From: Struthidea cinerea
Taxonomy: Eukaryota; Chordata; Aves; Passeriformes; Corcoracidae
Length of the DNA stretch: 64,000 nucleotides
Reading direction: 5' to 3'
NCBI GenBank assembly: GCA_013397865.1
Contig: VZTI01002070.1
Span: 1,065,254-1,129,253 of the forward strand
The notes under the pieces were generated by a model, which was given only the letters and a program-made list of their open reading frames with translations, was not told where the DNA came from and did no database searches. A program made the position numbers and the translations under genes. This document shows, in pieces, positions 24,852 to 38,529 of this stretch; position 1 is the stretch's first letter, and every line of letters starts with the position of its first letter.

Positions 24852-26002
24852 TTACCTGTCAATATGCAACTGAATTCTAACAGCCCTGGAAGAGGAAGGG
24901 TTGAACACTCCTAATCTACAGGCTGGTATACAAAAATATTATCTGCCAAGGCCTAAGTACTTCTCAGACATACTGATGCTATGAGGAGAAAGAAGCTGCT
25001 ATATTTTAGCATTCAGTTCTTTTAACAATTATCATGGGATTTATTAAGTGCCAGTCAGTCATGTCTTTCAGGGACTGAAAGTCTTCTTGGATATGACAAA
25101 GGCAATGTGTTACATTATTTTTGTATCACAAAGCAATTTACCAGGCATGGAGCAGTGTAGTAAAAGAAAATTGCAGTAATTCTCAAATTGACCAGGATGA
25201 ATGTGCTCCTACCATAAATACACACTATCACTGAAAAGAGAGGTCTGAATTCCAAACAAACCTCAACATGCCTAAGCCTGCAGCTGAACACACCCTCCTT
25301 CCTCTTCGCTCTTTCTCAAAGGCATCATGCTGGAGTTATCACAGACTAGAGTCTTTGCTGGGGTCAATTTTGTCTTACTCCAAAACCAAGCTATTATGTA
25401 GAAAAATTAAAGTTTTCATATTGCTGCAAGTATAAAAAACACCTTGCTTTTGCAAACAATAATATAATTAGGGGCTATTATAAAATAATCAACTCTGAAC
25501 CATAATTCTGCGTGTTTTCACTAAAAATGCACAGACCATAATTTTTAGATATTGTAATTATTTTTTTTTAATAGTCAGGTAACAGTTCATGGAAATTTTT
25601 CGTCCAAAGCAGAGTCACAAAGACCCAACACCTTGAACAGTTGCAAAGTCATAAATGAACTAACAGTTCCTACATGTACCTTAAGGTTTTACAAAATAAA
25701 TGTGCAAAAAGCTTTGAAAAAGACACAGATGGTATTTCATATCAGAATGTTATTAGAAGTAACAATTAAAATTAAAAAAGGGAAAAAAACCCCACAGGGT
25801 AAGGAGTGATTTCAGGGGAGTAGCAAGGCTACTTATGCTGTAATAGACATTTTTGAACAGTTTCTCAAGGGCAAAATCTTTGGCTTGACAGTGGACAAAA
25901 CTGTGTATCATGTCATACAAAGGATCCAAATAACTGAAAACTTTCTGACATGCCAATCTTTAAAATATTTAACTCAGTACCGTATTTTACTTTTGCTTGC
26001 AG

Positions 26003-26109
26003 GAATTTATTTGAGAACGGACGTTCCACCTCCACACCTCCCTTTCTTCTTTAATCCAGTACTGAAAACCAATGAAAGATATGTACCTATTCCCAATCTA
26101 AGGAGTTAA
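26003..26109 (+). other. Candidate terminal exon (unrecognised)
   Basis: A strong acceptor-like tract with 'ttttacttttgcttgcag' ends at 26002. An open frame of 35 codons follows and ends in TAA at 26107-26109. Its product contains PPPHLPFFFNPVLKTNERY and is not recognised. An AATAAA follows at 26202-26207, about 95 bp after the stop. The arrangement resembles a last coding exon but is short enough to be chance. Confidence 0.12.
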
Positions 26110-26886
26110 CCAGAATGAAACTCCGGGCCTGAGAGTTATCTACAGCTGAGGAATGAAGCAGCTACACAAAATACCTAATGGAAGGAAATACTATTAAAAA
26201 AAATAAAACTTCATACAATCATTAGAAATTAGTAAATTCTGAATCCTTCACTTTCTAGGAAAGCTTAACAAAGATACTCAAGCATCCTATAATTTACATC
26301 TACAACTTAATCTAAATTTAAACATAATGTGTGTTTCCCTTTAAGATTGTATTATTAATTTTAACTTCAAAATAGAAAAGCAGTCCAGAAAAGTGCCTCA
26401 CCACAGTTAAACCCTAAGTCTTCTGGTTTTAAGTTAGAATTGAATAGACAAGAACCACAGTCTCAGAATTCTACAGCCTGAGGCAGATCTCCCAAGGAAA
26501 TAATTGCCAGAGCTCTTTGCTGACAAGCAGCCAAAAGAATAGCAAAAAGAGTCACTATGAATAACTGGAAATAGATTTGAGATTTAAAGGAGAGAGAAAT
26601 TAAATATGTTCATATATTTTTACTTGCAGAAGTACTGCATGCACTGAAAATAATTTAAAAACATAAGCAAAACTACGGAAGGTGGATTTGAGAAATGACA
26701 CGGCAAATGATTAATACTGCCATTACCTGCAACAGAACTAAAAATATTATTGAATTAAATTTATAAATATCTCTCTAAAGTATTAAGATCAAAAGTACCT
26801 CACAGCCTAACAGTTTTCCTTCTCTTTTTAGCAGCATTACCTGGCAGAACCATGAACATGATATTTTGCTACAACACTAGATTTAA

Positions 26887-26906
26887 TTAATTTATTAATA
26901 AATTAA
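26887..26906. repeat. Perfect 20-bp AT palindrome
   Basis: TTAATTTATTAATAAATTAA reads the same on both strands. It is purely A/T and sits in an AT-rich block. It holds overlapping TTAAT/ATTAA homeodomain-type cores. No function can be assigned. Confidence 0.9.
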
Positions 26907-29900
26907 CTTGTCCATAAGCATCTTGTATTGTGACTTAAAAAATCTTGACCCCTTGCCCACTTTGACAATAAAATTCCTGCAAAACTGAGAAAAAAAAGAA
27001 GACGTGAATTTTTCTATGGCAGTATACTGGGCTACTGGAGCAGTGAGCTTGCTGTTCACCATCCATGCCACGGCTACCTACCTATAGCATGGGACAACCC
27101 TGAAGCTGATAACACAGCTGAGTCTGCCTAATCCTGGTAGAGCAAGATGAGTTCTTAGAATATTTTGATTTGTATGACTGATGGCATCACACATGGAGGA
27201 GCTAGCAGAGGAGCAATATAAAATGCTATGTTAGGCTACTATAGTGCATTGATCTTCTATATGGCTGTAAAAGCTGGGTTTAATGTCCTGCTGTGGTTTT
27301 TTGGGGAACATTTCATAATCAGCAATTTGATTTTAAAATATTAACATTTTATGCTTTTATGATGTAGCTATATTAATTAATATTCTTGATTTAATTAAAA
27401 CCTGGCCAAAAGTTAAGTCCTCAGTAAAACTAGACACACGGCTGTCAACAAAATCTACGGCAACATGGAAAGAACTAAGCATGGAGTAAACAACACATCC
27501 TCACTTCTTTTCTCCTGAAAAGGACATCACAGCATGACATGGTGCACACACACAGTGACAAATTACATCCACTATTATCCTGTCCTTTTTGCATGTTATG
27601 CCCTTTCTCTGACTTGACTTTTTTCGGTCAAAAGTGCAAGCTCTTAATGGACCTTCCACCAAAGTGTTTGCAATAAAGCTTTGGATAAGACCACTGCACT
27701 GTTTCCACATTTAGTTTGACCTTAAATACAACTTTATCAAGAAGAAACTTAATCACCAGGTAGATAGAAGAATTTTAGAATAGAAATTAAAACTGGACAT
27801 TGCAGAACAGCCACTCCACATCCCCTACAAACAGTGCCACTGCTCTGTCTTTAGATGTATCCACACAGGCCAATTCAACTTGTCCAAGTCTTTTCTTTTT
27901 ATCACTTCATAATCATTACAATTGAGCTGTTCATTACACTATTTGTTATTTGTTTGTTGTTTTATATGTATATAAAATGTGGAAATTTTTTTTTTGTTTC
28001 CTGCACGTTCCCTTTCACGTTTATCTTATTTGACATTTTCCTCCATTGTAACCATATTATTTAATTTTATTCTTATTTCCCTTTGTTATGCAATCCTTTA
28101 TTGCTCCCAACTACCATTATTTTCTTATGTTGCAATTGCTGGGCCTATAACTAGACCTATTCCTATCTTCCTCTGTGTTTCTCCTGAACACCCGCCCTGT
28201 TGTTATCCAGCATGGTCCACGTTCTTCCTTTCTTCCATTAGTATTTCTTCCTAACACTGAAAATATGATCCCACTTTCACATTATCATGTATGGCTCCTA
28301 CATTTTGGTTTTCCCAAATCTAAACCAGACATCTCTTCCCAACTTCAAAATAATCCCTGAATTTCATGCTGGTACTTACACCTGCCCTTACCATGGGCTA
28401 GAGTTTAACTCTTTCTCTGATATGACTCTCATGGTGGCTACACAACCAAAGAAAAATTGTACCTCAGCAATCCATCCGAGGAAGTACAAGAGAGGAAGGC
28501 TAAATGAGCCCTTCCCTCACCATGCTGTGCTGAGCACATTCTGTGATATCCCGTGGGGGGGCACAGATAATTAAAGCAATAGACAATTCAGTAGGACAAA
28601 ATAGGAAGCAAAAAAAGTAGTATGAATATTATTCAGCAGGCTGAGTGAGCCACAGATAATGTATTTTGGGATACAGAAAGAAAAGAAAAAGGAGACACTC
28701 TCTGGGGTACACAGAGGAAGAATTTATTTGAATATAAAGGTGTCTCCTTCCAGTTGTGAAACATAAAATTACACTAATGGACAAGAGCACATCCTGTCCT
28801 TGTCAGATCTTCCACCTAAAGGAAGAAAAAGAGCTTTCATTTCTGTTTCTGCTCTTAGTTCACTGACCATCACTGACATAATCTGGAAAAGGACAACTTA
28901 TGAGGGCAGTGTCCTGATATATTTTAATTGCTGTTCTCATGCAGCTGATGAGAATATTTTCCTAGCAACACAGCTGAAGGTATTTTCAGAATTATATGAG
29001 TCACCCCAAGACAATGAGTAAGATGCTGCTGTCCACACAATTCTTACTCCTGATTCAGAGCATAAACAGAGTTCCTTGGGATCAGCTCAGAGAAAACACA
29101 ACATTCACAGAGTTCACCTTGTGGCCTAGCAGAGAGTTAAAACTTTCTATGTTTACTATAAAGAGTTTAAAACTGTCATTTAATAGCTCTCATATTTCAG
29201 TTTTTACAGTGGAAAGTAAAAACATCCAAATGAAGGAAAAGTGTATGGTTTTTACAGACTTTTTACCTCAAGAATTGTTTCCAACATTTCTAGAAACGCA
29301 TACTTATCTGTGGCACATGCTTATCTTTTATCTCCCTTCTTATATATGACTGAGGAATAATACATGTTTCTGTTGCTAAATCTTTTAAGCATACATGAAA
29401 AAAACACCCTCCAAATGCTATACTACAGTACATGGCTAAAAGACACTGGAGCCTTAGAAGACATGACAAGCTGAGCAGAAGGAAATTTGGGATTGGATTT
29501 TGCTTGTTTTATTCAAACGACAAGCATAGTAATATTTACAAGCTGCGACATCTGACTTAATTTTTTTTCTTGTTGGCTAGAAAGAAGAAATTGCTTCATT
29601 TCATTTTCAGCAACCTAGAATTTGATTCAAAAGATCATAGAACAGCTGCAGCACATGCAAAGATAAGCCTTCAGCTTCTAAAGTGAGGTCTAAAAATGTA
29701 ATGGGCCCTTCCTTGTAATGAATTTACATTTTCATTTTAAGTAAGTAGTACCACCACAAGAGATGATACAATACACAGTTGCATCAGAACAGCATCAGGA
29801 TTATTTCCTTTCAAAACTTAGATCAGGTAAATATAAATGAACAAATAACAAGTTTATGAGTCTGGCTATAAACAGCGCTGATCCATAATACAGTCTGTGT

Positions 29901-31454
29901 GTGACCAGGAGAAAACCAGCATGAAAAAACTAAAAAAAAAGAGATGGGTATCCAGAAAAGATGTGTCCTAGAGAGCACCAGCAATAACGTGTATTTTATT
30001 GAAAAATATGCAAAATGTTCACTATATAATAATGTCAACTTAATAGACAGTTTTGTGAGGTTTTTTTCGTTCATGTGTCACATTATTTGCATAAGATATT
30101 AATAACATCTCTTTTTTTACAAAATCAACTCTTTTTATGGGGCCTCAGGAGAAAGTCACATTTAAAGACCTTGAGCAATGGCTACCTCACTTTTAGATAT
30201 TAGCTTTTGAATAGATTTTACAGCCAAAATAATTTTTTTTTCCTGCATTTTTGCATCAAGGATTCTTGTCTCTCTGTCTTGCGTCAGATTAAGGGAATTA
30301 TACAAGTACATTGTGAGTTAGCTCATTTGGCTCATCCTTTGGAAAACTAACGCCAGCAGCACAGGAAAAGCAGAAGGAAAGTTTTCTGATGGTGTAACAA
30401 GATATATTGACTCACCTTCTAGTGATAAAATCACCTATCTAATGCAAAGTACAGAAGTGGGAATATGCTTTTGGGGAGGAAAGGACAAAGACTGTTTCTT
30501 TAAGTAGTCTCTTGCCACAGGATCAGCTTTTCATCCTTCACGTGTCCCCACTGTACAGGCCAGTCCTTAAATTTTACCATCCAAGATCTCTCCTCTTCCT
30601 TGGCTGGGACCTCGGAGTCCTTTCAGCTCCTTTTTCTGGGGAAGGTGAAATTGTGCCCTATGACTTCATTGTGCTTACACCACTCTGTCAACAGACGAGT
30701 TTTTCTAAGGCTGTTGTATGTCATCAGAAAAGTTTCGATACCTCTTCCCCAGTTATCCATGACTACATATCCTTGCAATTTATCCTTTCGCAAGTGCTTA
30801 AAACTGTATTTTCAGAGGCAGACTAAGCATGGAAAGCACCTGATGAGGAGTGCCACATAAACTAAGAGAGCCACTATTGTTAAAAGAAGAAGTACTATTA
30901 TTAAATTTCAGAAGTACTTCTTGCTTTCTAGTGACTGCCACTGGAAAAATAGAGGTCCAAAACACAACCATGTACTCCAGTTCCTCTGAGAGAGGCCTTG
31001 GAACAGTAAGATCATTTATGAGAACTTTCTTTAAAAGAAACTCACAATGCAGTGAGTCTTACTGATCCAAGGCCTACAGGGCTCCTGAAGAACACTGGAC
31101 ACTGTAGATGAACTGTTAATATGGGGAAAATGTCTCCTTTATTATCTTCTGGAAATGGCTCAGTGTATTGCCTCTTTCTATGAGATCTGTGACAGAGAAG
31201 TGACTGGAGAGAGCACTCTGGGTTCTTTTCAAAGAAACAGATGAATGTGAAGCAAAATCATGAGCTAAGGGCCTGGATCTGCATAGTGCCAATTTTACCT
31301 CATGCTGCTTCAAGTGGAACTGGAACTGCCATCTATCTCAATTTCGTATCTTTCATGAAGTTTAGTAGTGCAAAATTTAACACAGTACTAACTCTAAAGC
31401 TTAGCCAAAACTGTGAGCAGCTTCAGCCACGATATGTAATTTTTGAGCTTTTTC

Positions 31455-31530
31455 CTGTGCAGGGCCAGGTGGATGTTATGGTCCCTGTGGGGCCCTTCCA
31501 ACTCAAGATATTCCATGATGCTCCATGCTG
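31455..31530 (+). mobile_element. CR1 LINE 3' end
   Basis: The sequence 'tgtgcagggccaggtgga', 'gtccctgtggggcccttcc', 'aactcaagatattccatgat' matches the CR1 terminal segment, plus strand. About 75 bp is left. Because of divergence, the usual 'gatgatc' reads 'gttatgg'. Non-coding fossil. Confidence 0.75.
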
Positions 31531-33848
31531 AGCTATGTGGCCTGGCAAGAGGTGACAGGTGCTAACACCAAGCGTGGAAATCACACCAAGTCTGTGTCCG
31601 AGATGCTGCAGAGGAGAAAACACCATCATAATCCATTGGAAAAGAAAACATTCAGGCTTACAGGCACAGGCCTTGGAATAATGAGCCTAGGATCAAGAAC
31701 AGTCCCTGACAACAGTAAACTTGAAGTTTTTCCCAGCTTCTCAAAAACCGTTAGTTCTTTAGCAGTAATTACTTAATTGTTCAACTGTGTCCAGAGTTGA
31801 GGAAGACACAAGAGTGTTGCAAGCTGGAGAACTGTGCAGATAGCCCTAAAAGCCAGGGGACTAGGGATCGACCACAGTGCCTAAAGTAGTCTCTTGAAAA
31901 GCACAATCAGAAGGGAGAAGCTAAGTCTACAGATTACGTAAAGTCACTTTTTTCCCCTCCCAAATACTAAATTTATAGAATTCAAAGACTAGGAGAAATA
32001 AAATCCAGTCACAAAATGAGAATGCAACTGTCCTTCACGCAAGTAAGCTCTGACATCGAAGAGACAGAGTACATGGTCAGCATTTGGTCTCACACTAAGC
32101 TTGACTTGGTCTTTTTGTTGTGGTCGACAACAATTTCTTCACTGTGTTGTACTCTTACAATCTATGTGAACGTTCATGTTAGAACAGACAGACATTTGGG
32201 GAACAAACACATTTACAAGTCCGCTAAAAAATTAGCACAACTGAAAGATAGTAAGATAGCCAACTAATTCTCTTTGAAGTTCTTCCCTCTCCTGAATACA
32301 TACTTCACTACAAACACTACATTAATCTCATAATTGATTTGTTTTCTCCACTCCAAGCCTCTGGTAACTATACCCTGACACTGATTTTACAGGGTCAATT
32401 CAAGGGAGCATTTTAGGATGCCCTAAAAATATTTTGCAGTCTACCCTGCAGACCTACTTTTAATTATGCTGTCCTTGCATAACTTCTGCTGAGCTGATCA
32501 AACACCTGCAGCTCCTCTTTCGTTGCTCAGGTAACTGGCAGCAAAAGTCCCATTTGGGAATCCTAGACTGCCTTCTTCTGTGTGCACTCAGTCCAACGCA
32601 AATGAAACCCTAGCTCACATACAGTACTGAAGAACATCTCAGAGGACTGTCAGTGAGAAAGCTCTCTGGATTTGACTTTGTGATTATACCAGCACCTACA
32701 GTCACTGAGGTAGCAGATGAGATTACAGGATAGTGCAGACAAGGACAGACGAGGTTTTTGAGGTTCTTTCCAAGACACTGTATCTTCCGTCACAGTACCT
32801 AGCTAGGACTAGCTTATCAGAGATTCTGCAGCCAGTACACAACTGCATTTGCTCAGAGAAAGTACTCTGTCAACAGAAAGCACGTTTTTACATAAGCAAG
32901 GCTAATCTTATACCAGGAATTTTCAAATAACAGCATCTATGGCCACAGCCTGTACAGTACAACCCAAAAAAAAAAATCTTGCCTCATGTACATCAGTCAC
33001 ACATTAAACAGAGAATCACTGTAGACCTTCATTCAAAGAGAAAACAATACAATAATTGCGCTGTCCATATAGACTACCAGAAACATCAGTCACTGGTTCT
33101 TAATGCTTTAATAATTAATTCATATGTTCTCCAAAAAAAAATGTGGCTAAACCAGCCCCAAAACTTGAAAAGCTGAACAACTAATATCTACAAGTATAAA
33201 ATAAAAGGCTAGTAAAAAATTTGGATTGACTAATCAAGAGTAACTTTTGTTCAAAAAATACCACAGGTCTTCCACAATGCTTCCATGGACATTAGCATTA
33301 ATGCACATACATAACTGTATATTATGAGCTTTAAATTTAAACTACCTGATTGCATAATGTCTACAAGGTGCTTCTTTTCTCATTCTACTACTTTTCTGAA
33401 AGTTAAAAGTGAGAAAAACTAAAAAAAAAGAAAGCAGGAGTTAGACATGTGGGGAAATTGTGGGTTTTTTTTCTATACCTCCTTCCACACTCTTTTTTCA
33501 ATGTTTGCATTTTGGGTATTTTAGACATGTAATCTTAGCAGACCTCCTGAATGCAGCAGAAAGAATAAGGGAAAGGAGAGCAAACTGCACAAAAAGCAGA
33601 GCTACAGACAATAGTTAAGGAAAGAACAAACATTGTAATCATGCTACATATTAGTGTGAACCTACACAGAAAAAAACCCCACTGAGTAATTTTTCATTAT
33701 GTTAAAGAAAGCATCTACTCTCTATACAATGATTATTTTTATTCAGAACTCTCTCTCCGAAAAAAAATACCAACTTTTTAATAAATCATACCCACTTTCC
33801 ACAGGAAATCTGGGTTTGACCAGTTCTAGAATTATATAATCTATGCTG

Positions 33849-33897
33849 CTCTGGAACCACAACAGACAACTATTCCAGAGAACTCTGGAACCACAAC
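33849..33897. repeat. 15-bp direct repeat with nested palindrome
   Basis: CTCTGGAACCACAAC occurs at 33849-33863 and 33883-33897, 34 bp apart. The second copy's first half pairs with TTCCAGAG at 33873-33880 to form an 8-bp-arm palindrome with an AA spacer. Each copy holds a GGAA (ETS-type) core next to AACCACA (RUNX-type core). Confidence 0.85.
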
Positions 33898-34317
33898 CAT
33901 GACTTCTATGTCCAGGGCACCACTGTCATTTCCCTTATGTCTCAAACCAGAAACATTAGCTGGGTGCTGCAGGTAACACTGTTAAATGAAACATGGTTTT
34001 CCTGTTGCAGTGAAAGTTCTACAGTGTTGAACTTCTGCTTTTCAGACAGCAGTATCTAACTACGAAGGTGGTGAGGGTAAGGGAATAATATTACTAAATA
34101 ATGTATATATTGTGGAGTTTTCTGCTTATTTTGAAAGTCCACAATATTCAGCAGATGAACATACTTATGGAGAGAAAATTATTTTCATAAGAAATGTCAA
34201 TACATCTTATTACAGTGACAGTGCAGTAGCATGTCTTTGATATGATTAAATTCACAGCTTTGATAAACAGCCTACAAATTACCTCTTGAAGGGAGCCACA
34301 TAATAATACCTGAAGCG

Positions 34318-34378
34318 TAAAGAGAGGAAATGGAGTTTAATTAAAGTGTTGCCCAGCTAAATCACACAGAAAAAGCCT
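34318..34378 (-). repeat. Possible MIR relic
   Basis: The run 'agagaggaaatggag', 'ttaaagtgttgcccagc', 'aaatcacacagaaa' resembles the MIR/L2 block for 'gaggaaactgag', 'aagtgacttgcccaag', 'gtcacacag' on the minus strand. It is short and diverged. Confidence 0.35.
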
Positions 34379-34898
34379 AGGGAGGTGGGAAAAACGCTGA
34401 GGACTTCCATCTCTGCATGGAGGTGGTAAGACAGAGTGCCCAGGCAAAAGGCCATATCTGAAAATATAGTGAGCTATAGTGGGTTATACATCATCACTTC
34501 CTGACAAGCAGAAGCTCCCATTCTCATTCCTACCTTTCCACATGCAACATTCATTTTCTCCCCCTTGTATAGAGAGGAGAAAAGCAGTATCATAAAACAA
34601 GGAAAAATTAGTAAGGATGAACTGCACGTATCCTAATTAATATTTAATACTTAAAAAACCCCAAAGCTGTTGTGCAATGCACATTTAGTAGCCCAGCAGG
34701 AAAGTCCTGGGGAAATAAAAAAGAAGACATGAACACAGATGGAACCACCAGGAAAAAAGGTGCCTGGGTTATACTGGGGTTGGAAAGTGATGATATTCAA
34801 ATATCTTTTGCAGAACAGATAGATGTTTTAAAATAAATGGTTGATTTGATTGGCATGATGCTAAATGCTAACATCATGCACTGTTTTCCCTAGGTATC

Positions 34899-35054
34899 AC
34901 AATTAATACTCCTTTATTAATAATATTTGATAAAATAATTAATAATATAATAAATGACATATTTTAAAATATATATTATGTAATTATATAATTCTATAAT
35001 ATATAAAATTTTATTATTTTATGTTTCATGTATTGCTATATAGAATATAATTTA
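34899..35054. repeat. AT-rich low-complexity block
   Basis: About 155 bp made almost entirely of A and T, with TATATA and AATAAT type strings and several small hairpin-capable pieces. No motif repeats regularly enough to be called a microsatellite. Confidence 0.8.
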
Positions 35055-35300
35055 AGTACCACCTATCTTCTAGAACTATATAGCTTCCCACTAAAATAAA
35101 AAGTGAAGTACCCTAATACTTTAGGAAAGTATGTATCTTTGGAAAGTATACAAAATTTTTAATGTATCAAGAGTCCAACATCCGTAGGAACAGGTAGATT
35201 CCTAAAAGCACGTTGCTGCAGTACTTACTGACATCCCGCAGGTTACAATGAGCCTGCCTTTGACTTTGTCTCATTATGAATAATCCTTGACTGAGACCAT

Positions 35301-35450
35301 TTCATAGAATCCTAGAATATCTCAAGTTGGAAGGTACCCATAAGAATCAGCAAGACAAATCCCTGCTCCTTGCCAAACTACCTAGAACTAATCCGTATAA
35401 CTGGAAGTGTCCGGATGATGCTCCTAGACATATGGTTTATTTCTATTGCC
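35301..35450 (-). mobile_element. CR1 LINE 3' end, minus strand
   Basis: It starts with 'ttcatagaatcctagaatat' and 'ctcaagttggaaggtaccc', the reverse complement of the CR1 terminus. It continues with 'aaatccctgctccttg', 'actacctagaactaatcc' and 'gtgtccggatgatgctcc', matching the upstream CR1 segment for 'catatgactaagagc' and 'gtccagatgctcc'. About 150 bp, 5'-truncated, no open frame. It is the only clearly inverted CR1 in the window. Confidence 0.85.
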
Positions 35451-38400
35451 CTAATTAAACAAATGAACTTTCAGAAGCAGAATCACATAAACAGTTTCCT
35501 AAATTTAGTAGCAATTTTTAAAATTACTTGTGTAAACAATAATTCAGTCATTTGATAGGATATAAATTTCTAGACTTTTATGACTGTGAGATAAAATGCC
35601 AATTCCTGCTTTTCTCCATTCTGATTCCTAAATTAAAATGTGCCTTCAATAAATGTGGAAGTATGTACAACACCTTATAGTTTGAAAGCAAAGTCCAGAC
35701 ATGAATTTAATAGGGAGCCATCTTCATAGAAGGACCATCCCAATTGGATCGCACAGAAATAATTCAAGCAAATTTACACTGAAGTCAAGGACTCCAAAGC
35801 AATGCACCTGCCCTTCAGAAGCAAGCACAGGCAGATATGCTAACAAGCCTTGCAGTTTTGCCTTTGCCTAAAGAATGAACAAAAGCTCTTTAAAGCGTTT
35901 CATGTGACACAATCTCCCAGAAATATTTCTTCTGAGGAATATCACGTTTCTTGGGAGTCTAGTCTAGGCTAGTCAAATGCTAACCCTAAAGCTCCAAGAA
36001 GGCAACTGCTGGTGCTTCTCTAGAGATTCGGTCTCTTAACTGGAGACTGAGCAGTCAAAACAGAGAAGAACTTGAGCAGCAAATTGCCTGTGCTAATAAT
36101 AGAGACAAGGTATCATCTCCTAATTAACACACCAACAATTGAATATTGATTAGAGTTTGTCACTTTCAAAATAATTGAATCCATCTTGCCTGTAACAGCC
36201 AAGAGTGTTAAAGATTTGTAATAAAGAAATGATCTTCAGTTGAGGAATGCCTTGTCAGCTTTGCTATTGTGTTCTGTACACTGAAAGACACATTCAAAAT
36301 ATTTCCTCCTTTTTGATAATTTTCCCTATTTTTTGGTTTCCAAAGCAAAAACATCTGGGATATCCTGAGTGCATAAAATTAATGCACATCTTGTTCCCAC
36401 ATACAAAAGTAGATCCAAGTACAAAGGAATTAAGAGAATTAAAACCTAGAATTAATAGTGCTAAATGTTACATCATTTACTGGAAATTGGGACAAATTAC
36501 AAGGGTTGCACAGCAACCCTATAAAAAGCTCGGTAACATGAAACAGAAGGGGGTTTTTTCTGCTGGATTTTTTTTCCCTGTACCAGTTATATTTTTTTGG
36601 AGGTTGAATTTTCAGAGAGTTGGCTAGAGTATAAATTGTGCATCTACCAAAAGTTTTTAGGTGATTCCATGGAACAATCAAATCCTGAGAAATGGCCGTA
36701 CTTGAGATAAACTGGAAAACGAATCTTTGGGAAAGTGTCTGCCTGGTTAACAGTAGTAACAAGTTAAGGGCATAATCCTACTCCTTGCCCAGGAAAAAAA
36801 ATGCCTCTGACCTTACAATGTTTTCTTATTGGGAATGAGAGGAGTATAAGGAGATGAGACCAAAATCGGAACCCTAAGAGGAAAACAGAAATTAAATTGA
36901 ATACTGTTCAGAAATAACCCCTTGGAGTGCTTTTAGGTCTTCTTTAGTTCCCTCAGTTTCACATGCATGACTCCCAAAACTTAAGACTGATTATAAAACG
37001 GTTTAAAAAGAATAAGTAATCATTCCATCTTTCATTTGGTTTCCACCATTTCATGTTTACAAGACAGGTTACTCTATAAGTTAAAAATTCACATGTAAGA
37101 AAATACATATGTCATATATACACACACGTGACTTTCCAAGATAAAATTATCCAAGATAATTTTTAAAGGATGAATATTAATTTAATACTAATTGAAATTT
37201 ATAAAAAAGTGTTTTTCTACAACAGGGATTCAAAAAATGCACTTAATCAAAACACCCAAAGTCATCCTGGTTCCACGATCTTGTACTTAACAAAACAATT
37301 TTGTGATGTTTGTTTCCCAGATATTAAAGTAACCGGAAAACTGCAACTGCCTGTTCAAACAAGCGACTTCTCAGTTCTATATTCTCCACCCTGAAAGAAG
37401 TGCAAGAGCTTAACAAAACCTTAAACATGAGAAGCAATTTCTGTGGTTAAAAGGCAATTTAGGTATAACAAAATGAGGTGTTGCTGGTTAAATAAATAAA
37501 CAAATTTATTTTACCTTTTTTAACTAACGGGGCAGTCCATAGGTATTCCTTTGCTATTCTACATTTCTTACAATATGGAAGTGGAGGGCCCTCTGAACTT
37601 ATGCAGCAGCGGGAGGTAAATGATGACACATATCCACCGAATACCCCTTTTTCCTCTCGCAGGAGGCATCGTCTGTGCTTGGATTTTGAGGGAGAATATT
37701 CTGGATGGAAAAGTCAATTTCTCATTAAAAGTCACTGAAGCTTATCTTTAAATTGGTGCCAAAAATGGTTCTTGCATTGCGACCTTTTGTGTCCGGATTC
37801 ATTGTGTGGGGAATTTTTTACAGCAAATCCACACCTCCTGCAAAGCACAGTTTAAAATGGAAGCTCCAACACAACATTAGCAATGGCCATGCTATGATAA
37901 GAGAGAAGAGAATACAGTAATTATTATAGTTTGCTAAGCTCCACCTGGAGGACCTGGTGGCTAAATGGATTACTTGCTGACTTTTCACCTCTGAGATTCC
38001 AGCCCTGACTGGAGTGACTGAAAATCATTCTGATCAGTCAAGTGAAAAAAGACCAAAGCGAAATTAGACTGGTGGTTTCAGATCAGTTCCCTCAGTGCTG
38101 TACTTCCAAATCACAAAACCACAGCACGTTGAATGCTGCTAGCAGGGGAGAAACTGAGAGGCTTTGAGGCTTAATGAGCATGAATCCAGCTGCCTATCCA
38201 GCTCACAAACACCTCAACATAGACTATAACCACCCCATACAAACAGGCACAAAGTAGAATAAATGACTGTGGATTACCATACAAATTAAGCAGGAGGAAT
38301 CCCTTGCGTATGTGTATTGAAATGCATTCATTGCAATCACAATAATAAAATTGTTAATCATATTAGATTAATTCTGACAGCCAGATGATACTTTGGTAAA

Positions 38401-38529
38401 TGTTTAAACCAAGTCTCTAACAGTATTTGAGTATTTCTATTTAAAATAAAAGCCCTTCTCTTTTCATTGCACTCACAAAAACTAAACAGTCCTAGCATAT
38501 CCCACGACCCACGTGTACAATAATTACTT
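35451..38529. other. Non-coding stretch
   Basis: No gene recognised. Overlapping 126- and 107-codon frames on opposite strands at 36247-36762 have no domain. At 37945-38000 a weak tRNA-like A box ('tggctaaatgg') occurs without a convincing B box. Confidence 0.6.

Larger units (their letters stand above)
24852..31454. other. Non-coding stretch
   Basis: No gene recognised. It contains a candidate terminal exon at 26003-26109, a 20-bp AT palindrome at 26887-26906 and AT-rich blocks near 26750-26910 and 27340-27400. Frames at 28287-28574, 28996-29349 and 30512-30826 reach 95-117 codons without any motif. Confidence 0.6.
31531..35300. other. Non-coding stretch
   Basis: No gene recognised. It contains a 15-bp duplication with palindrome at 33849-33897, a possible MIR relic at 34318-34378 and an almost pure A/T block at 34899-35054. 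Confidence 0.6.

Noticed and set aside
37945..38000. tRNA or SINE-like A box 'tggctaaatgg'
   Set aside because: The following 'gagattccagcc' is a poor B box, no cloverleaf can be drawn and no SINE tail follows.
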